A DNA stretch of 52,766 nucleotides, from positions 1 to 52,766 of the forward strand of contig CALFAV010000019.1 in assembly GCA_937946835.1 (NCBI GenBank). Reading direction: 5' to 3'. The position numbers were made by a program, and so were the translations under genes. Source of the DNA: an uncultured Verrucomicrobiae bacterium. Its GTDB lineage: Bacteria > Verrucomicrobiota > Verrucomicrobiia > Limisphaerales > J093. A model generated the notes under the pieces. The model was not told where the DNA came from. It worked only from the letters and a program-made list of their open reading frames with translations, and ran no database searches. Shown piece by piece: positions 17,873 to 26,661 of the stretch (position 1 is its first letter; every line of letters begins with the position of its first letter).

Positions 17873-19234
17873 ATGAATAAATCGCACTTCCCCCTCCCCG
17901 GCGTGGCGAGTTCGTGGCCCTGGTCCCTGCTGGCCGCCGCGATGTTCACCACCCAAACCTCCGCCCAGGACTGGCCCCAGTGGCGCGGTGCCAATCGCGA
18001 CGCTCACGTGGCCGGCTTTCAAGCCCCTTCCACCTGGCCGAAGTCCCTCGCCCAGAAATGGAAGGTCACCGTGGGCGAAGGCGTGGCCACGCCGGCACTG
18101 GTGGGTGACCGGCTGTACGTCTTTGCGCGCGAGGAAGGCCGGGAGGTCTTGCGGTGCCTGGACGCCACCTCGGGCAAAGAGCTTTGGCAGGACAGCTACG
18201 AATCGCTCGGCGCGACCGGGCCCTCGCAGAGCTTTTCCGGGCCGCGCAGTTCCCCGGCCGTGGCGGCGGGCAAGGTGGTCACCGTGGGCGTGCGGGGGGT
18301 GATTTCCTGCCTGGATGCGGCCACCGGCAAGGTCCTGTGGCGCCAGGATGAGTTCAAGGCCTGGCCGAATTTCTTCGCCGCCAGTTCACCCCTCATCGTA
18401 AAGGACCGGGTGCTGGCGCAACTGGGTGGGCGCGACCACGGCGCGCTGGTGGCCTACGACCTGACCACGGGCGCGGAAAAATGGCGCTGTGCCGGCGCGC
18501 CGGCCTACGCCTCCCCGGTGCTCCTGACCGTGGGCGACGCCACGTTGGTGGTGGTCCAAACCGAGGGCAAACTTCAGGCGGTTTCACTCGATAACGGGCA
18601 GGTGCTCTGGGAATCCGGGCCGACCGAGTCGGGCGGCGGCAGCCCCGGCGGACCCGGGGGACCGGGCCGCGGCGGGCGCGGCGGCGGCCGGGATTATCGG
18701 GCCACAACCCCGGCGGTGGTGGGCGACACGCTCATCGTGCTGGGGCAAAACGCGCAGGCATGGCGGTTCGAGAAAACCGCCGACGGTCTCCAAGCCACCG
18801 AGCTTTGGAACAACCGGGAGAAAGCCTCCAACTTCGCGTCCCCCGTGGTTCACAACGGGCTGGTGTTCGGCCTGAGCGGCGCCAACGAGCTGTTTTGCCT
18901 GGACCGGCAGAACGGTCAGTTGCTCTGGAGTGCCCCGGTGGGAACGGCCGGCGAGAGCGCCGGCGGACCTCCCCCGGGAGGTCCGGGCGGCCCGGGCGGC
19001 GGTCGGATGCGCGGTGGCGGAGGCGGCTTTGGCAGCCTGGTGGACGCGGACAAGATCATGTTGGCGCTGACGCCGGCGATGGAATTGATCGTCTTCGAGC
19101 CGGACCGTGCGGCCTTCAAGGAAGTGGCCCGACTCAAGGTCGCCGACTCCCCGGTTCACGCCCATCCGGTGGTTTCGGGCAACCGCCTCTACGTCAAGGA
19201 CCGTGATGCCGTGATCTGCTGGGAACTGCCGTGA
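17873..19234 (+). CDS. Secreted PQQ-binding-like beta-propeller protein
   Basis: This is a 453-residue protein starting at ATG 17873 with a signal peptide (residues about 1-30, ending TTQTSAQD). Propeller blades repeat the WR-x-G and LDATSGKELW type motifs: DWPQWRGANRDAH at the mature N-terminus, CLDATSGKELW, CLDAATGKVLW, AVSLDNGQVLW, CLDRQNGQLLW. Two Gly/Pro/Arg-rich linkers (around residues 260-275 and 366-385) interrupt the blades, an oddity shared with many Verrucomicrobiota and Planctomycetota homologues. This class is BamB/quinoprotein-like; true PQQ dehydrogenase catalytic residues are not evident, so an enzymatic role is not claimed. A tRNA-Pro on the other strand follows. Confidence 0.88.
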   Translation: MNKSHFPLPGVASSWPWSLLAAAMFTTQTSAQDWPQWRGANRDAHVAGFQAPSTWPKSLAQKWKVTVGEGVATPALVGDRLYVFAREEGREVLRCLDATSGKELWQDSYESLGATGPSQSFSGPRSSPAVAAGKVVTVGVRGVISCLDAATGKVLWRQDEFKAWPNFFAASSPLIVKDRVLAQLGGRDHGALVAYDLTTGAEKWRCAGAPAYASPVLLTVGDATLVVVQTEGKLQAVSLDNGQVLWESGPTESGGGSPGGPGGPGRGGRGGGRDYRATTPAVVGDTLIVLGQNAQAWRFEKTADGLQATELWNNREKASNFASPVVHNGLVFGLSGANELFCLDRQNGQLLWSAPVGTAGESAGGPPPGGPGGPGGGRMRGGGGGFGSLVDADKIMLALTPAMELIVFEPDRAAFKEVARLKVADSPVHAHPVVSGNRLYVKDRDAVICWELP

Positions 19235-19268
19235 AGCGCGGTGGAAGTGGGTGAAGCAAGGGCAACCC

Positions 19269-19345
19269 TGGTCGGAGCGACAGGATTCGAACCTGCGACA
19301 CCCAGCTCCCAAAGCTGGCGCTCTACCCGGCTGAGCTACGCTCCG
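19269..19345 (-). tRNA. tRNA-Pro (UGG), CCA encoded
   Basis: Read on the minus strand, the acceptor stem CGGAGCG pairs with CGCTCCG. The D arm is GCTC...GAGC. The anticodon stem CCAGC/GCTGG holds the loop TTTGGGA with anticodon TGG. The variable loop is five bases and the T arm is GCAGG-TTCGAAT-CCTGT. The discriminator A is followed by an encoded CCA (19269-19271). The leading C on the acceptor is usual for bacterial tRNA-Pro. Confidence 0.96.
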
Positions 19346-19503
19346 ACCCGCGCCACTTAACCATGTCCGCCCACGGCGGCGCAACGCCGAAAGCAGGTCT
19401 CCCCGGGCCGGGGGCATGGCATTTCGTTTCTCGCCCGCGGCCCGGGGCAAAGGCAGGGGAACGGCGTTGAATCAGCTCCTGCTGCCGGCCACAATGCCCG
19501 CCC

Positions 19504-19953
19504 ATGAATGCGGCGCGCGTTCACCTGCTCAGCGCCCACGTCCCGGTCTGTGCCGTGGGCTTCGGCTTGTTGCTCTGGTTGGCGGGGGTGGTCCGCGCGA
19601 GTGTGGACTTTCGCCGCGCCGCCTTTCTGCTGTTCCTGCTGGCCGGGCTGCTGGGCGGGTTGGCCTACGGGACGGGCCGCCCGGCCTGGCGCGCGTTGGA
19701 AAACCGGACGGGCTGGAACGCACGGGCCGTGCGCCAGCACGAGGAGGTGGCCGTTCTGGCCCTGGCCAGCACCAGCGGCTTGGGATTGGCCGCGTTGGCA
19801 GCTCTGTTTTGGCAGCGAAAGGCCGCGCGGTTGCCGCGCGGCCTGAGCGGCTTGCTCTTGGGGCTGGCGCTGGTGAGCGGCGTCGCGCTGGGCTGGACCT
19901 CCGCCCTGGGCGGTCGCGTCAGTCACCCCGAAATTGTTTTGCCGGGGCGCTGA
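19504..19953 (+). CDS. Small four-helix membrane protein (DUF2231-like)
   Basis: This is a 149-residue protein. Four hydrophobic helices (about 12-30, 38-58, 80-97 and 108-128) and the opening NAARVHLLSAHVPVCAVGFG, with a His near the first helix, resemble the DUF2231 group of small membrane proteins. The function is unknown; some relatives bind haem. Its last 31 bases overlap the end of the convergent glycosidase-glycosyltransferase gene. Confidence 0.65.
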   Translation: MNAARVHLLSAHVPVCAVGFGLLLWLAGVVRASVDFRRAAFLLFLLAGLLGGLAYGTGRPAWRALENRTGWNARAVRQHEEVAVLALASTSGLGLAALAALFWQRKAARLPRGLSGLLLGLALVSGVALGWTSALGGRVSHPEIVLPGR

Positions 19954-22526
19954 GCCACGGTGGGGTCGGCGCGGACGCTTCTGTTCATGCCGGCGTCGCG
20001 CGGGGCCGGGGCGGTTTCCGTAGTCGGGCCCGGTGAAGGCGCCCAAGTCGCGGCGACGTGTTCCAGGAACACGCCAAAGATGCGGCGCAAGTTTTGTTGA
20101 TCGCGCGCCCAAATCCCGGCCAGCGCCGGCGGCAGCAGCAACAGCGCCCAGGTCCAGGGATGCCGGGCTTGCGCGATCAGCACCCCCAGCACGGCCAGAA
20201 GTCCGGCCGCTCCGAATGCCAGGCGCGCCGGCAGGGTCCAGCAGGTGCGCAGCCGGCACCAGATGCGGGCGCCCTCCGGAGTGTGCTCACTCAGGGTGGT
20301 CAGTTGCAGCTTGCTCCAGCGGCTCCCGTACACTTCCAGGTCCACCCTCCGCCAGCCCGCGTCCACCCGACAGGCCCAGCCGGCGCGACCCAGGCGGTCC
20401 AGCAGGTATTCCAGGAAGGCGCCGCGGCCGCGATTGGCGGGGTCCGGCACGATCAGCTCACGGGGAATCAGGCGCTGCTGTTGGCGGCTGAGGCTGTCCA
20501 GATTTTCCAGTCGGGCCAGTGGGGAGCGCACGCCTTTCAACCGGCCGCGATAGCGCGCCCAGCCGCGCACCACCGGTTGGAGCAGGTGCAGCAGACCCAC
20601 CAGCGGGCGGGACCAGATCCGCCGGCGCGGCGGCAACTCGGCCCGCGCGGCTGCCAGGGCACACACGCTCAGGGAAAGAACGGCACTGGCCAGGCCCAGG
20701 GAGAGCAGCCCCGGGACGACGCTGCCCAGCGCCAGCAGGGGCAGGGTGACCAACACGTGATACTCGAGCGAGGTCAGGGCGGCGAAGGCGTAGGAGGGCG
20801 GGCCCTGATACAGGCTTTGAAAGGGCGCGAGGCCAAAACGGCCGTGGTAGATCATGGCCCGGCGGGCCAGCAACGGGCCGGTGGCGGGCGCGTAAATGCG
20901 GCCCTGCCACACGCTGCCCCCCAGCGGGTTGAAGTACTCCGGGTGCTTGCGGGCCAGGAGGGCTTCCGCCTCGCCGTAGCCGGCCTGCTGGGCCAGGTAG
21001 GCGCGCACGGTCGAGCGCCGGGCGTGCCACACGAAGCCCGCGTGGCTGTAGCCGATCAGCCCCCCGTGCTGGCGCAGCCGCCAGCACAGGTCCACGTCAT
21101 CGCCGGCCCGGCGGAATTGCGGATCAAAGCCGCCGATCTCGAGCAGCGCCCGCTTCCAGAACACCATGTTGCAGCCGGGCACATGCTCCGCCAGGCGGTC
21201 GGTCAGCAGGACCGGCGCGGGGCCGCCGGGCGAAACCATCACGGCGGCGGCGACCCACGAATCGTCCGGGGGCGGGAGGTTCGGTCCGCCCACGCCGGTG
21301 GCGCTGCTTTCGAGCAGTTCGCCCACCGTGTAGTACAGCCAGTCCTCGTCCGCGCGGCAGTCCGCGTCGGTGAACGCGATCACCTCGCCCTGGGCGGCGG
21401 CGATGCCGGTGTTGCGCGCCGCGGACAAGCCGAGATTCCGCTCGTGTCGCACCCAGCGAAACTGCGGAAACCGGGTGGCGAGCGCCGGGGTGGCATCGGT
21501 CGAGCCGTCGTCCACCACGATCACCTCGTAATCCGGGTAGTTCAGCCGGGTGAGGGATTCGAGGCAGGCGGGCAGGGTGCGGGCGCCGTTGTAACTGGCC
21601 ACCACCACCGACACCCGGGGCGTGGCGGGCAGGGGAAAATAGGGGGCCAGGGCAAACGCCCGCCGGGCCGTCTCGAAGGCCGGGCGCGGGCGCCGGTCCC
21701 GGTCCGTCAGCCCGAAGTGCCAGTCCTCGATGACGCGACCGTCCTTGACCCACTCATCGGTGAAGGCATACGCCACCACCCCCGCCAACCCGGCGCGGCC
21801 GGCGGTTTCAATGGTCCAGCCCACCAGGGCCGCCTGGCGCTGGGGCCCTTCCCGCAGGGCGTCCATCCCGAATTCTCCCAGCACCAGCGGGCGCTCGCCG
21901 GCCAGGGTGTGGAGGCGGGCCAGGTAATTGCGCAACCCCCGGGGTTCGTGCAGGTACACGTTGAAGCAGACAAAGTCGGCCTGCCGCGCGCGGAGATACT
22001 CCGTGGTCGGGTAGTTGCCAAAGGTGCACAAACACTCGGGCGCCTGCTCCCGGGCCACGGCGATCAACTCGTCCAGCAAGCTTTCCGTGGCCGGGGCCCC
22101 GGCCCAGCGGACCGCGTCCGGCGGCAACTCGTTGGCGACGCTCAGGGCAAAGACCGCCGGGTGCCGACCGCAGGCCGCCGCCGCGCGACGCACGTTTTCC
22201 CGCACGGCCCGGCGCTGGTCCGGCCGGTCCACGAACCGGGCGTGCTGATTCCAGGGCACGTCCACCCACACGCGCAGGCCCAGTTCCCCGGCCAGGTCCA
22301 GTAACCAGGCGGGCGGCACGGTGTACACGCGCAGCAGGTTGGCCCCCAGCACGCGCATCAGCTCCAGGTCCCGCCGGGCCTGCTCCGGGGCCGGATAGGG
22401 CGTCTGGTCGGGACCGGGTGCGAACGGCCCGTAGGTCACCCCCCGGGGGTAAAACTTGTGCGCGCCGGCGCGGAAGAATTTGCCTTCCACCCGGACGCGC
22501 GGGAGTGAGCTTTCCGTGGCCGTCAC
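19923..22526 (-). CDS. Glycoside hydrolase (clan A)-glycosyltransferase family 2 fusion, membrane-bound
   Basis: This 867-residue protein has three parts. Residues about 10-290 are a (beta/alpha)8 glycosidase-like domain (GH2/GH5-like). SVANELPPD holds the acid/base Glu133 after Asn132, and PLVLGEFGMD holds the nucleophile Glu218. Residues about 303-560 are a GT2 domain: VSVVVASYNGARTLPACLESL, VVDDGSTDATPA (339-350), FTDADC with the DxD motif at 387-389, and GDDVDLCWRLR near 475. The rest has hydrophobic helices near 590-640 and 760-790, placing it at the membrane. No signal peptide is seen before the glycosidase domain. It could both build and trim an exported polysaccharide or glycolipid. 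It stands alone on this strand, divergent from a thioesterase gene. Confidence 0.85.
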   Translation of the reverse strand: MTATESSLPRVRVEGKFFRAGAHKFYPRGVTYGPFAPGPDQTPYPAPEQARRDLELMRVLGANLLRVYTVPPAWLLDLAGELGLRVWVDVPWNQHARFVDRPDQRRAVRENVRRAAAACGRHPAVFALSVANELPPDAVRWAGAPATESLLDELIAVAREQAPECLCTFGNYPTTEYLRARQADFVCFNVYLHEPRGLRNYLARLHTLAGERPLVLGEFGMDALREGPQRQAALVGWTIETAGRAGLAGVVAYAFTDEWVKDGRVIEDWHFGLTDRDRRPRPAFETARRAFALAPYFPLPATPRVSVVVASYNGARTLPACLESLTRLNYPDYEVIVVDDGSTDATPALATRFPQFRWVRHERNLGLSAARNTGIAAAQGEVIAFTDADCRADEDWLYYTVGELLESSATGVGGPNLPPPDDSWVAAAVMVSPGGPAPVLLTDRLAEHVPGCNMVFWKRALLEIGGFDPQFRRAGDDVDLCWRLRQHGGLIGYSHAGFVWHARRSTVRAYLAQQAGYGEAEALLARKHPEYFNPLGGSVWQGRIYAPATGPLLARRAMIYHGRFGLAPFQSLYQGPPSYAFAALTSLEYHVLVTLPLLALGSVVPGLLSLGLASAVLSLSVCALAAARAELPPRRRIWSRPLVGLLHLLQPVVRGWARYRGRLKGVRSPLARLENLDSLSRQQQRLIPRELIVPDPANRGRGAFLEYLLDRLGRAGWACRVDAGWRRVDLEVYGSRWSKLQLTTLSEHTPEGARIWCRLRTCWTLPARLAFGAAGLLAVLGVLIAQARHPWTWALLLLPPALAGIWARDQQNLRRIFGVFLEHVAATWAPSPGPTTETAPAPRDAGMNRSVRADPTVAQRPGKTISG

Positions 22527-22673
22527 GGCTTTTGGACGCCCCCACCGCGGGGCCTATTGCCGCCCGGTGGGAAATGTTCCGCCGATGATGCCGGAAAGGG
22601 CGGGCGGGTTTCGAGTTTTTCCCGCCGCCGCGCCGGACTTTCCAAACCCGGACCCGGCCCCTACGCTGGGCGC

Positions 22674-23195
22674 ATGGAAAAACCCCTGCCCCGGACGCGG
22701 TCCTGTTTCGTCTGCGGCGTGGCCAATCCGCTCGGCCTGAATCTGGGCTTCGAGCGGGACGGCCCGGGGGTGCGGGCGCGTTTCCGGCTGCGCCCCGAGC
22801 ATGCCGGCTTCAAGGGTGTGGTGCACGGCGGCCTGGTGGCCACGGTGCTGGATGAGGCGATGGTCTGGGCCATCGGCGTGCGGGTCGGCTGTTTTGCCTA
22901 CAGCGTGGAACTGACCGTGCGCTACCGCCGGCCGGTGCCGCCGGCGGCGGACCTGGTGTTGCGCGGGGAGCTGACCGATCAACCCCGCCGCAAGCTGCTG
23001 CTGGCCCGGGCGGAGCTGTGCGACGCGGGCGGCGTGCTCCTGGCCGCGGCCACGGGCAAATACATGCCGCTGCCGCCGCAGGCACAGGGCGAGTTGCTGG
23101 CGGACTTTGTGGGCGACCTTTCCGCGCTGCCGTTGCTCTCCCGGACCGGGCCGCCGCCGGCCTCCGCGGCCGGTCCTAGTGGATCTCCAGGTTGA
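22674..23195 (+). CDS. PaaI-family (hotdog-fold) thioesterase
   Basis: This is a 173-residue protein from ATG 22674. It opens with a CFVCG-x-NPLGL motif (residues 11-21), usual for the PaaI/YbgC-like acyl-CoA thioesterase subgroup. The hotdog core has the family's GFKGVVHGGLVATVLDEAM motif at about 44-62 (HGG plus a downstream Asp/Glu). The C-terminal tail (LLSRTGPPPASAAGPSG) is low complexity. The natural acyl-CoA is unknown. Its end overlaps the stop of the convergent TolC-type gene by 20 bases. The intergenic stretch upstream (22527-22673) must hold divergent promoters, but none is obvious. Confidence 0.88.
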   Translation: MEKPLPRTRSCFVCGVANPLGLNLGFERDGPGVRARFRLRPEHAGFKGVVHGGLVATVLDEAMVWAIGVRVGCFAYSVELTVRYRRPVPPAADLVLRGELTDQPRRKLLLARAELCDAGGVLLAAATGKYMPLPPQAQGELLADFVGDLSALPLLSRTGPPPASAAGPSGSPG

Positions 23196-24681
23196 TGCGC
23201 CGGCGCTCGAGGGAGGAGCCTTCGCTCTGCGCCAGCCGGGCCAGCGCGGCGTTGTAGTCCACCCGCGCGCGGATGTGGGCGAAGCGGCGCTCGGTCAGGA
23301 TGCGCTGCAGTTGGAGCACCTGGAAGCTGGTGCTCTTGCCGTTTTCGAGTTTCTTTTCCTCGGCCCGCAGCGCCTCCAGCGCGTAAGCCGCCGCCTCCTC
23401 GGTGGCCTGCACCTGTTGGTAACTGGTGCGGGCCTGGGCAATGCCGTCGCTGACCTGGACCATGATGTCCTGCTCGAGTTTTTTGAGGCCGAGCAGGGCC
23501 TGTTCGATCTGCGCCTGGGTGACCCGCAGATCGCTGCGCGCCCGCCGGTTGCCGCCCAGGGGCACGCTCAGCACCACGCCAAAGGAGTATTCCGGGTAAC
23601 GCCCGTCCCGGGTCACGGTGAGGGCGTCACTGAACTCGCGGCCACTGCCGCCCTGACCGTAGGAGCCGGTCAGGTCCAGTTGGGGGAAGAGCTGGTTTTT
23701 CTGGTACTTGAGGGTGATCTGGCGTCGCTCCAGGTCGAGTTTGGCCTGCTGCAGGTCCGGCCGCAGGGTCATGGCCTTGGCCCAACTGTCCTGCAGGCTG
23801 AAGGTCATCGGCTCGGCCCGCAGCGGTTCGACCGGGACCAGTTCGGTGTCGTGCCAACTGACAAACTGGTCGCCGAGCAGGCTTTTGAGCCGGTTGAGCT
23901 GGATGCTGAGGTTGTTTTGCGCGCCCAGCAGGGCCGCGCGGCTGGCCGCCACCTGGGACTGGGCCTCTTTTTCGTCGAGCGGCGCCATGACCCCCACCTC
24001 GACGCGCTTTTGGTTTTCCCGCAGGAGTTGCTCGGCCAGTTGGAGCGCCACTTCGTACACGGCGAGGGTCTCGCGGGCGGCGATGAGTTCGAGGTAGGCC
24101 AGTTCGACGGCCGTGACGGTGTTGATGATCTGCTGGCGCAGGGTCAGTTCCGAGATCGCGAGGTTTTTGCGGCTGAGCTGAATGTTCAGGCGCGGCCCAT
24201 CAATCCAGAAGTTGCGCAGCAGCGGCTGACTGAAGCTGAGCCGGAAGCCGCCGGCGGTGTTTTCAAAGTCCAGCGGAAAACCGCCCAGGTCCCGCGACCC
24301 AAACACGTCGTTGTAGCCCAGGGTCAGGTCGTACCGGGTCCCCAGCGGCAGCAGTCCACCGATGCCGGCGTTGACCGACTCGGTCTTGCTGAGCGCCTGA
24401 CCGAAAGGCCGATTCTGCGCATCCACACCGCCCGGTTGGGACACGGACCGATGGGACGCGCCGGCGTTGAGGGCCGGTTCGTAGGCGCTGTAGGCGCCGC
24501 TGAGCGTGTACCGCGCGATGTCCGGCGCCAACCGCTGGATGCGAATGTCCAGGTTCTTCTCCAGCGCCATCTGCAGGCAGTCGTCCAACGTGACCGGCCG
24601 CGAGGGGCCCGCCCGAAGCGGCGCCCCGACGAGGGAACTCACCAAACTGAGGGCCAGAATGGTAAAGCGCGTTGCGTTCAT
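23176..24681 (-). CDS. TolC family outer membrane efflux protein
   Basis: This 501-residue protein starts at the ATG ending at 24681 (MNATRF), chosen because a signal peptide follows (TILALSLVSSLVGAPLRAG). The mature part begins VTLDDCLQMALEKNLDIRIQR, the classical TolC/OEP opening helix. Long amphipathic helices with repeated A-x-x-x-L patterns and two duplicated OEP halves follow (the second half from about 280, with LRPDLQQAKLDLE). Such proteins are trimeric outer-membrane/periplasmic channels in RND- or ABC-type export systems. No inner-membrane pump or adaptor gene adjoins it, so its partner must be encoded elsewhere. Confidence 0.92.
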   Translation of the reverse strand: MNATRFTILALSLVSSLVGAPLRAGPSRPVTLDDCLQMALEKNLDIRIQRLAPDIARYTLSGAYSAYEPALNAGASHRSVSQPGGVDAQNRPFGQALSKTESVNAGIGGLLPLGTRYDLTLGYNDVFGSRDLGGFPLDFENTAGGFRLSFSQPLLRNFWIDGPRLNIQLSRKNLAISELTLRQQIINTVTAVELAYLELIAARETLAVYEVALQLAEQLLRENQKRVEVGVMAPLDEKEAQSQVAASRAALLGAQNNLSIQLNRLKSLLGDQFVSWHDTELVPVEPLRAEPMTFSLQDSWAKAMTLRPDLQQAKLDLERRQITLKYQKNQLFPQLDLTGSYGQGGSGREFSDALTVTRDGRYPEYSFGVVLSVPLGGNRRARSDLRVTQAQIEQALLGLKKLEQDIMVQVSDGIAQARTSYQQVQATEEAAAYALEALRAEEKKLENGKSTSFQVLQLQRILTERRFAHIRARVDYNAALARLAQSEGSSLERRRINLEIH

Positions 24682-24877
24682 GTGCGGTGCGCAGCTTGGG
24701 CAATTCACACCCACGCGTCAAACAAAGCTCCGCCCGCCACCCCGGGCGGGCTACCGATCGGTAGGCCGCCGGGCCGGGCTTGCTCGGAGGTACACTGGAG
24801 ACGGGGGAAAGTTTCACCCGCGCGGGCCGGCCAAAACGCGCGCGACGCCCGCCGGGGACGCGGCCGGGTTTTCCGCC

Positions 24878-25321
24878 TCACGCCCCGGCGCGCCAGGCGC
24901 GGTGCTCGCGCATCAGGCACTTGTTCATCACGACCACCAGGCCCGCCTGCCGGGCGCGGTCGGCGGCGGCGTTGTGCACGATGCCGTCCTGCATCCAAAC
25001 GGCCCGGGCGCCGATGGCGATGGCATCCTCGACAATCTCCGGGACCGCCTCGGGCTTGCGGAAGATGTCCACCACATCCACCGGGTCGGGGACCGCCCGC
25101 AGGTTGGGGTAGGCCTTTTCTCCCAGCACGACGGTCAGGTTTGGATTGACCGGAATGATGCGATAACCGGCTTGTTGCAGGTACGCCGCCACGCGGTGGC
25201 TGTCCCGCTCGGGTTTGTCGGAAAGTCCCACGATGGCCACGGTGCGGGCCGTGGCCAGGATGCGGCGCACTTCCTCGGTTGTGGCGTTCTGCCGGGGAAA
25301 CTCGCAGGCGTGCTCGCTCAT
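24878..25321 (-). CDS. CoA-binding domain protein (YccU-like)
   Basis: This is a 147-residue protein whose ATG (25319-25321) overlaps the stop of the M50 protease gene as ATGA, so the pair is translationally coupled. The Rossmann-like CoA-binding fold is recognisable: TVAIVGLSDKPERDSHRVA near residues 31-49, then GYRIIPVNPN, DVVDIFRKPEAVP and GARAVWMQDGIVHNAAAD. This fits the YccU/COG1832 family, single-domain relatives of succinyl-CoA synthetase alpha. The biochemical role is unknown. Length is typical of the family. Confidence 0.92.
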   Translation of the reverse strand: MSEHACEFPRQNATTEEVRRILATARTVAIVGLSDKPERDSHRVAAYLQQAGYRIIPVNPNLTVVLGEKAYPNLRAVPDPVDVVDIFRKPEAVPEIVEDAIAIGARAVWMQDGIVHNAAADRARQAGLVVVMNKCLMREHRAWRAGA

Positions 25322-26487
25322 GCGCCGGAGGATGGCGTCGCGGGCGGGTGTCCGCAAATGCCGCCCGGGCGTTCGCCCGCGGCCGGCATGCTGGTGGCGA
25401 TGGTCGGCTCGGCGCGAGCGAAATGCCGCACCAGCAGGTGCTCGCTCAGTTGATCGGCGGTCAACAACCCCGCCAACCGCCCCTGGTCCAGCACCGGCAT
25501 CGCCCGGCAATCACTGTCCTGGAGGCGCTGGAAGGCCTCCGCGGCCGATTCCCACACCAACGCGGTGGGAAACTCCCCGGCCATGAAGTCGCGCACCGGG
25601 GTCCGGTCGTGACCGCGCGAGAGACCGGCCAGCAACCGCCGGCGCGAGAGCATTCCCACCACCTTTTCGCCGATCACCACGGGAAAATCCTGCTGGAACC
25701 CGCCTGCCGCCAGGTGCACCGCCCGGCGGAGCGGCTCCTCCGGCGCCAGTACGTGAAACTCGCGGATCATCAAATCACCCACCCGCACCCGGGCCAGCGC
25801 GGCGCGGGTACGCACAAAATCACTTTCCGCCTCGGCACCCAGCGCCACAAACACCGCGATCACCAGCAACCACCAGTTCTGCTTGAACAGGGCAATGGAC
25901 CCGAAGGCCCAGGCCAGCGCCTGGCCCACCGTGGCCGCCCGCTCGGTGGCACGGGCGTAGTCTCCCTTCCAGGCCAGCACCGCGCGCAGCACCCGGCCGC
26001 CGTCCATGGGAAAAGCCGGAATGAGATTGAAGACCGCCATCAGGGCATTGGCGTAAAACAGGTTCACCAGCAATTCGCCCCCCACCAACCGCACCCCGCC
26101 CAGCAACTGGCCGGGCGCGGGCGCGCGCAGCAGCGCATACAACCCCACCCCCAGCACCACGTTCACCGCCGGGCCGGCCAGGGCGATCACCAACTCCTGC
26201 CCCGGCCGCTCGGGCAGTCGCTCCAACCGGGCCACCCCGCCGATGGGCAGCAGCGTGATGTCCCGGGTGGGGATGCCGAACCGGCGTGCGGTCAGGCAAT
26301 GCCCCAGCTCGTGCAGCACCACCACGCCGAAGAAAGCCGCCACAAACAGCACCGCCCCGAAGGCATCCACCCAGAGACCCCGCGCCCGGTACGCCTGATG
26401 GGCCACATAGATCAGCAGGACCAGGAACGTGACGTGCACGTACAGGTCAATGCCCAGCACCCGGCCGATGCGTCCGGACCATTTCAT
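25318..26487 (-). CDS. Site-2 protease family (M50) membrane protein with CBS pair
   Basis: This is a 389-residue protein from ATG 26487 (MKWSGRIGRVLG). Intramembrane metalloprotease motifs are present: HELGH at residues 59-63 and AFPMDGGR with Asp162. About five to six hydrophobic helices cover residues 15-220. A C-terminal pair of CBS domains (about 235-365) includes VGDLMIREFHVLAPEE and the DFPVVIGEKVVGML strand. This is the standard architecture of bacterial CBS-M50 proteases (Rv2625c/SpoIVFB-like), which cleave membrane-bound substrates and may sense adenylates through CBS. Its ATGA overlap with the CoA-binding gene hints at a joint function. The start of aroC lies divergently 175 bases away. 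Confidence 0.92.
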   Translation of the reverse strand: MKWSGRIGRVLGIDLYVHVTFLVLLIYVAHQAYRARGLWVDAFGAVLFVAAFFGVVVLHELGHCLTARRFGIPTRDITLLPIGGVARLERLPERPGQELVIALAGPAVNVVLGVGLYALLRAPAPGQLLGGVRLVGGELLVNLFYANALMAVFNLIPAFPMDGGRVLRAVLAWKGDYARATERAATVGQALAWAFGSIALFKQNWWLLVIAVFVALGAEAESDFVRTRAALARVRVGDLMIREFHVLAPEEPLRRAVHLAAGGFQQDFPVVIGEKVVGMLSRRRLLAGLSRGHDRTPVRDFMAGEFPTALVWESAAEAFQRLQDSDCRAMPVLDQGRLAGLLTADQLSEHLLVRHFARAEPTIATSMPAAGERPGGICGHPPATPSSGA

Positions 26488-26661
26488 CGTTTCGCGCCTC
26501 CAGCCTAACACGGTTCCCCCCCGGCGGGAAACCCCGGAGGGCTTCCGGTGGTCCTGCCCGCGGGTGTTTTCTGGAAAATCGCGGGCCGTCCAGGCCATGA
26601 CCGCCCGGCGTGTGCCCCCGCCGGATTTGACCCCTGCCGCGCGTTCGCGCACCCTGCGGGT

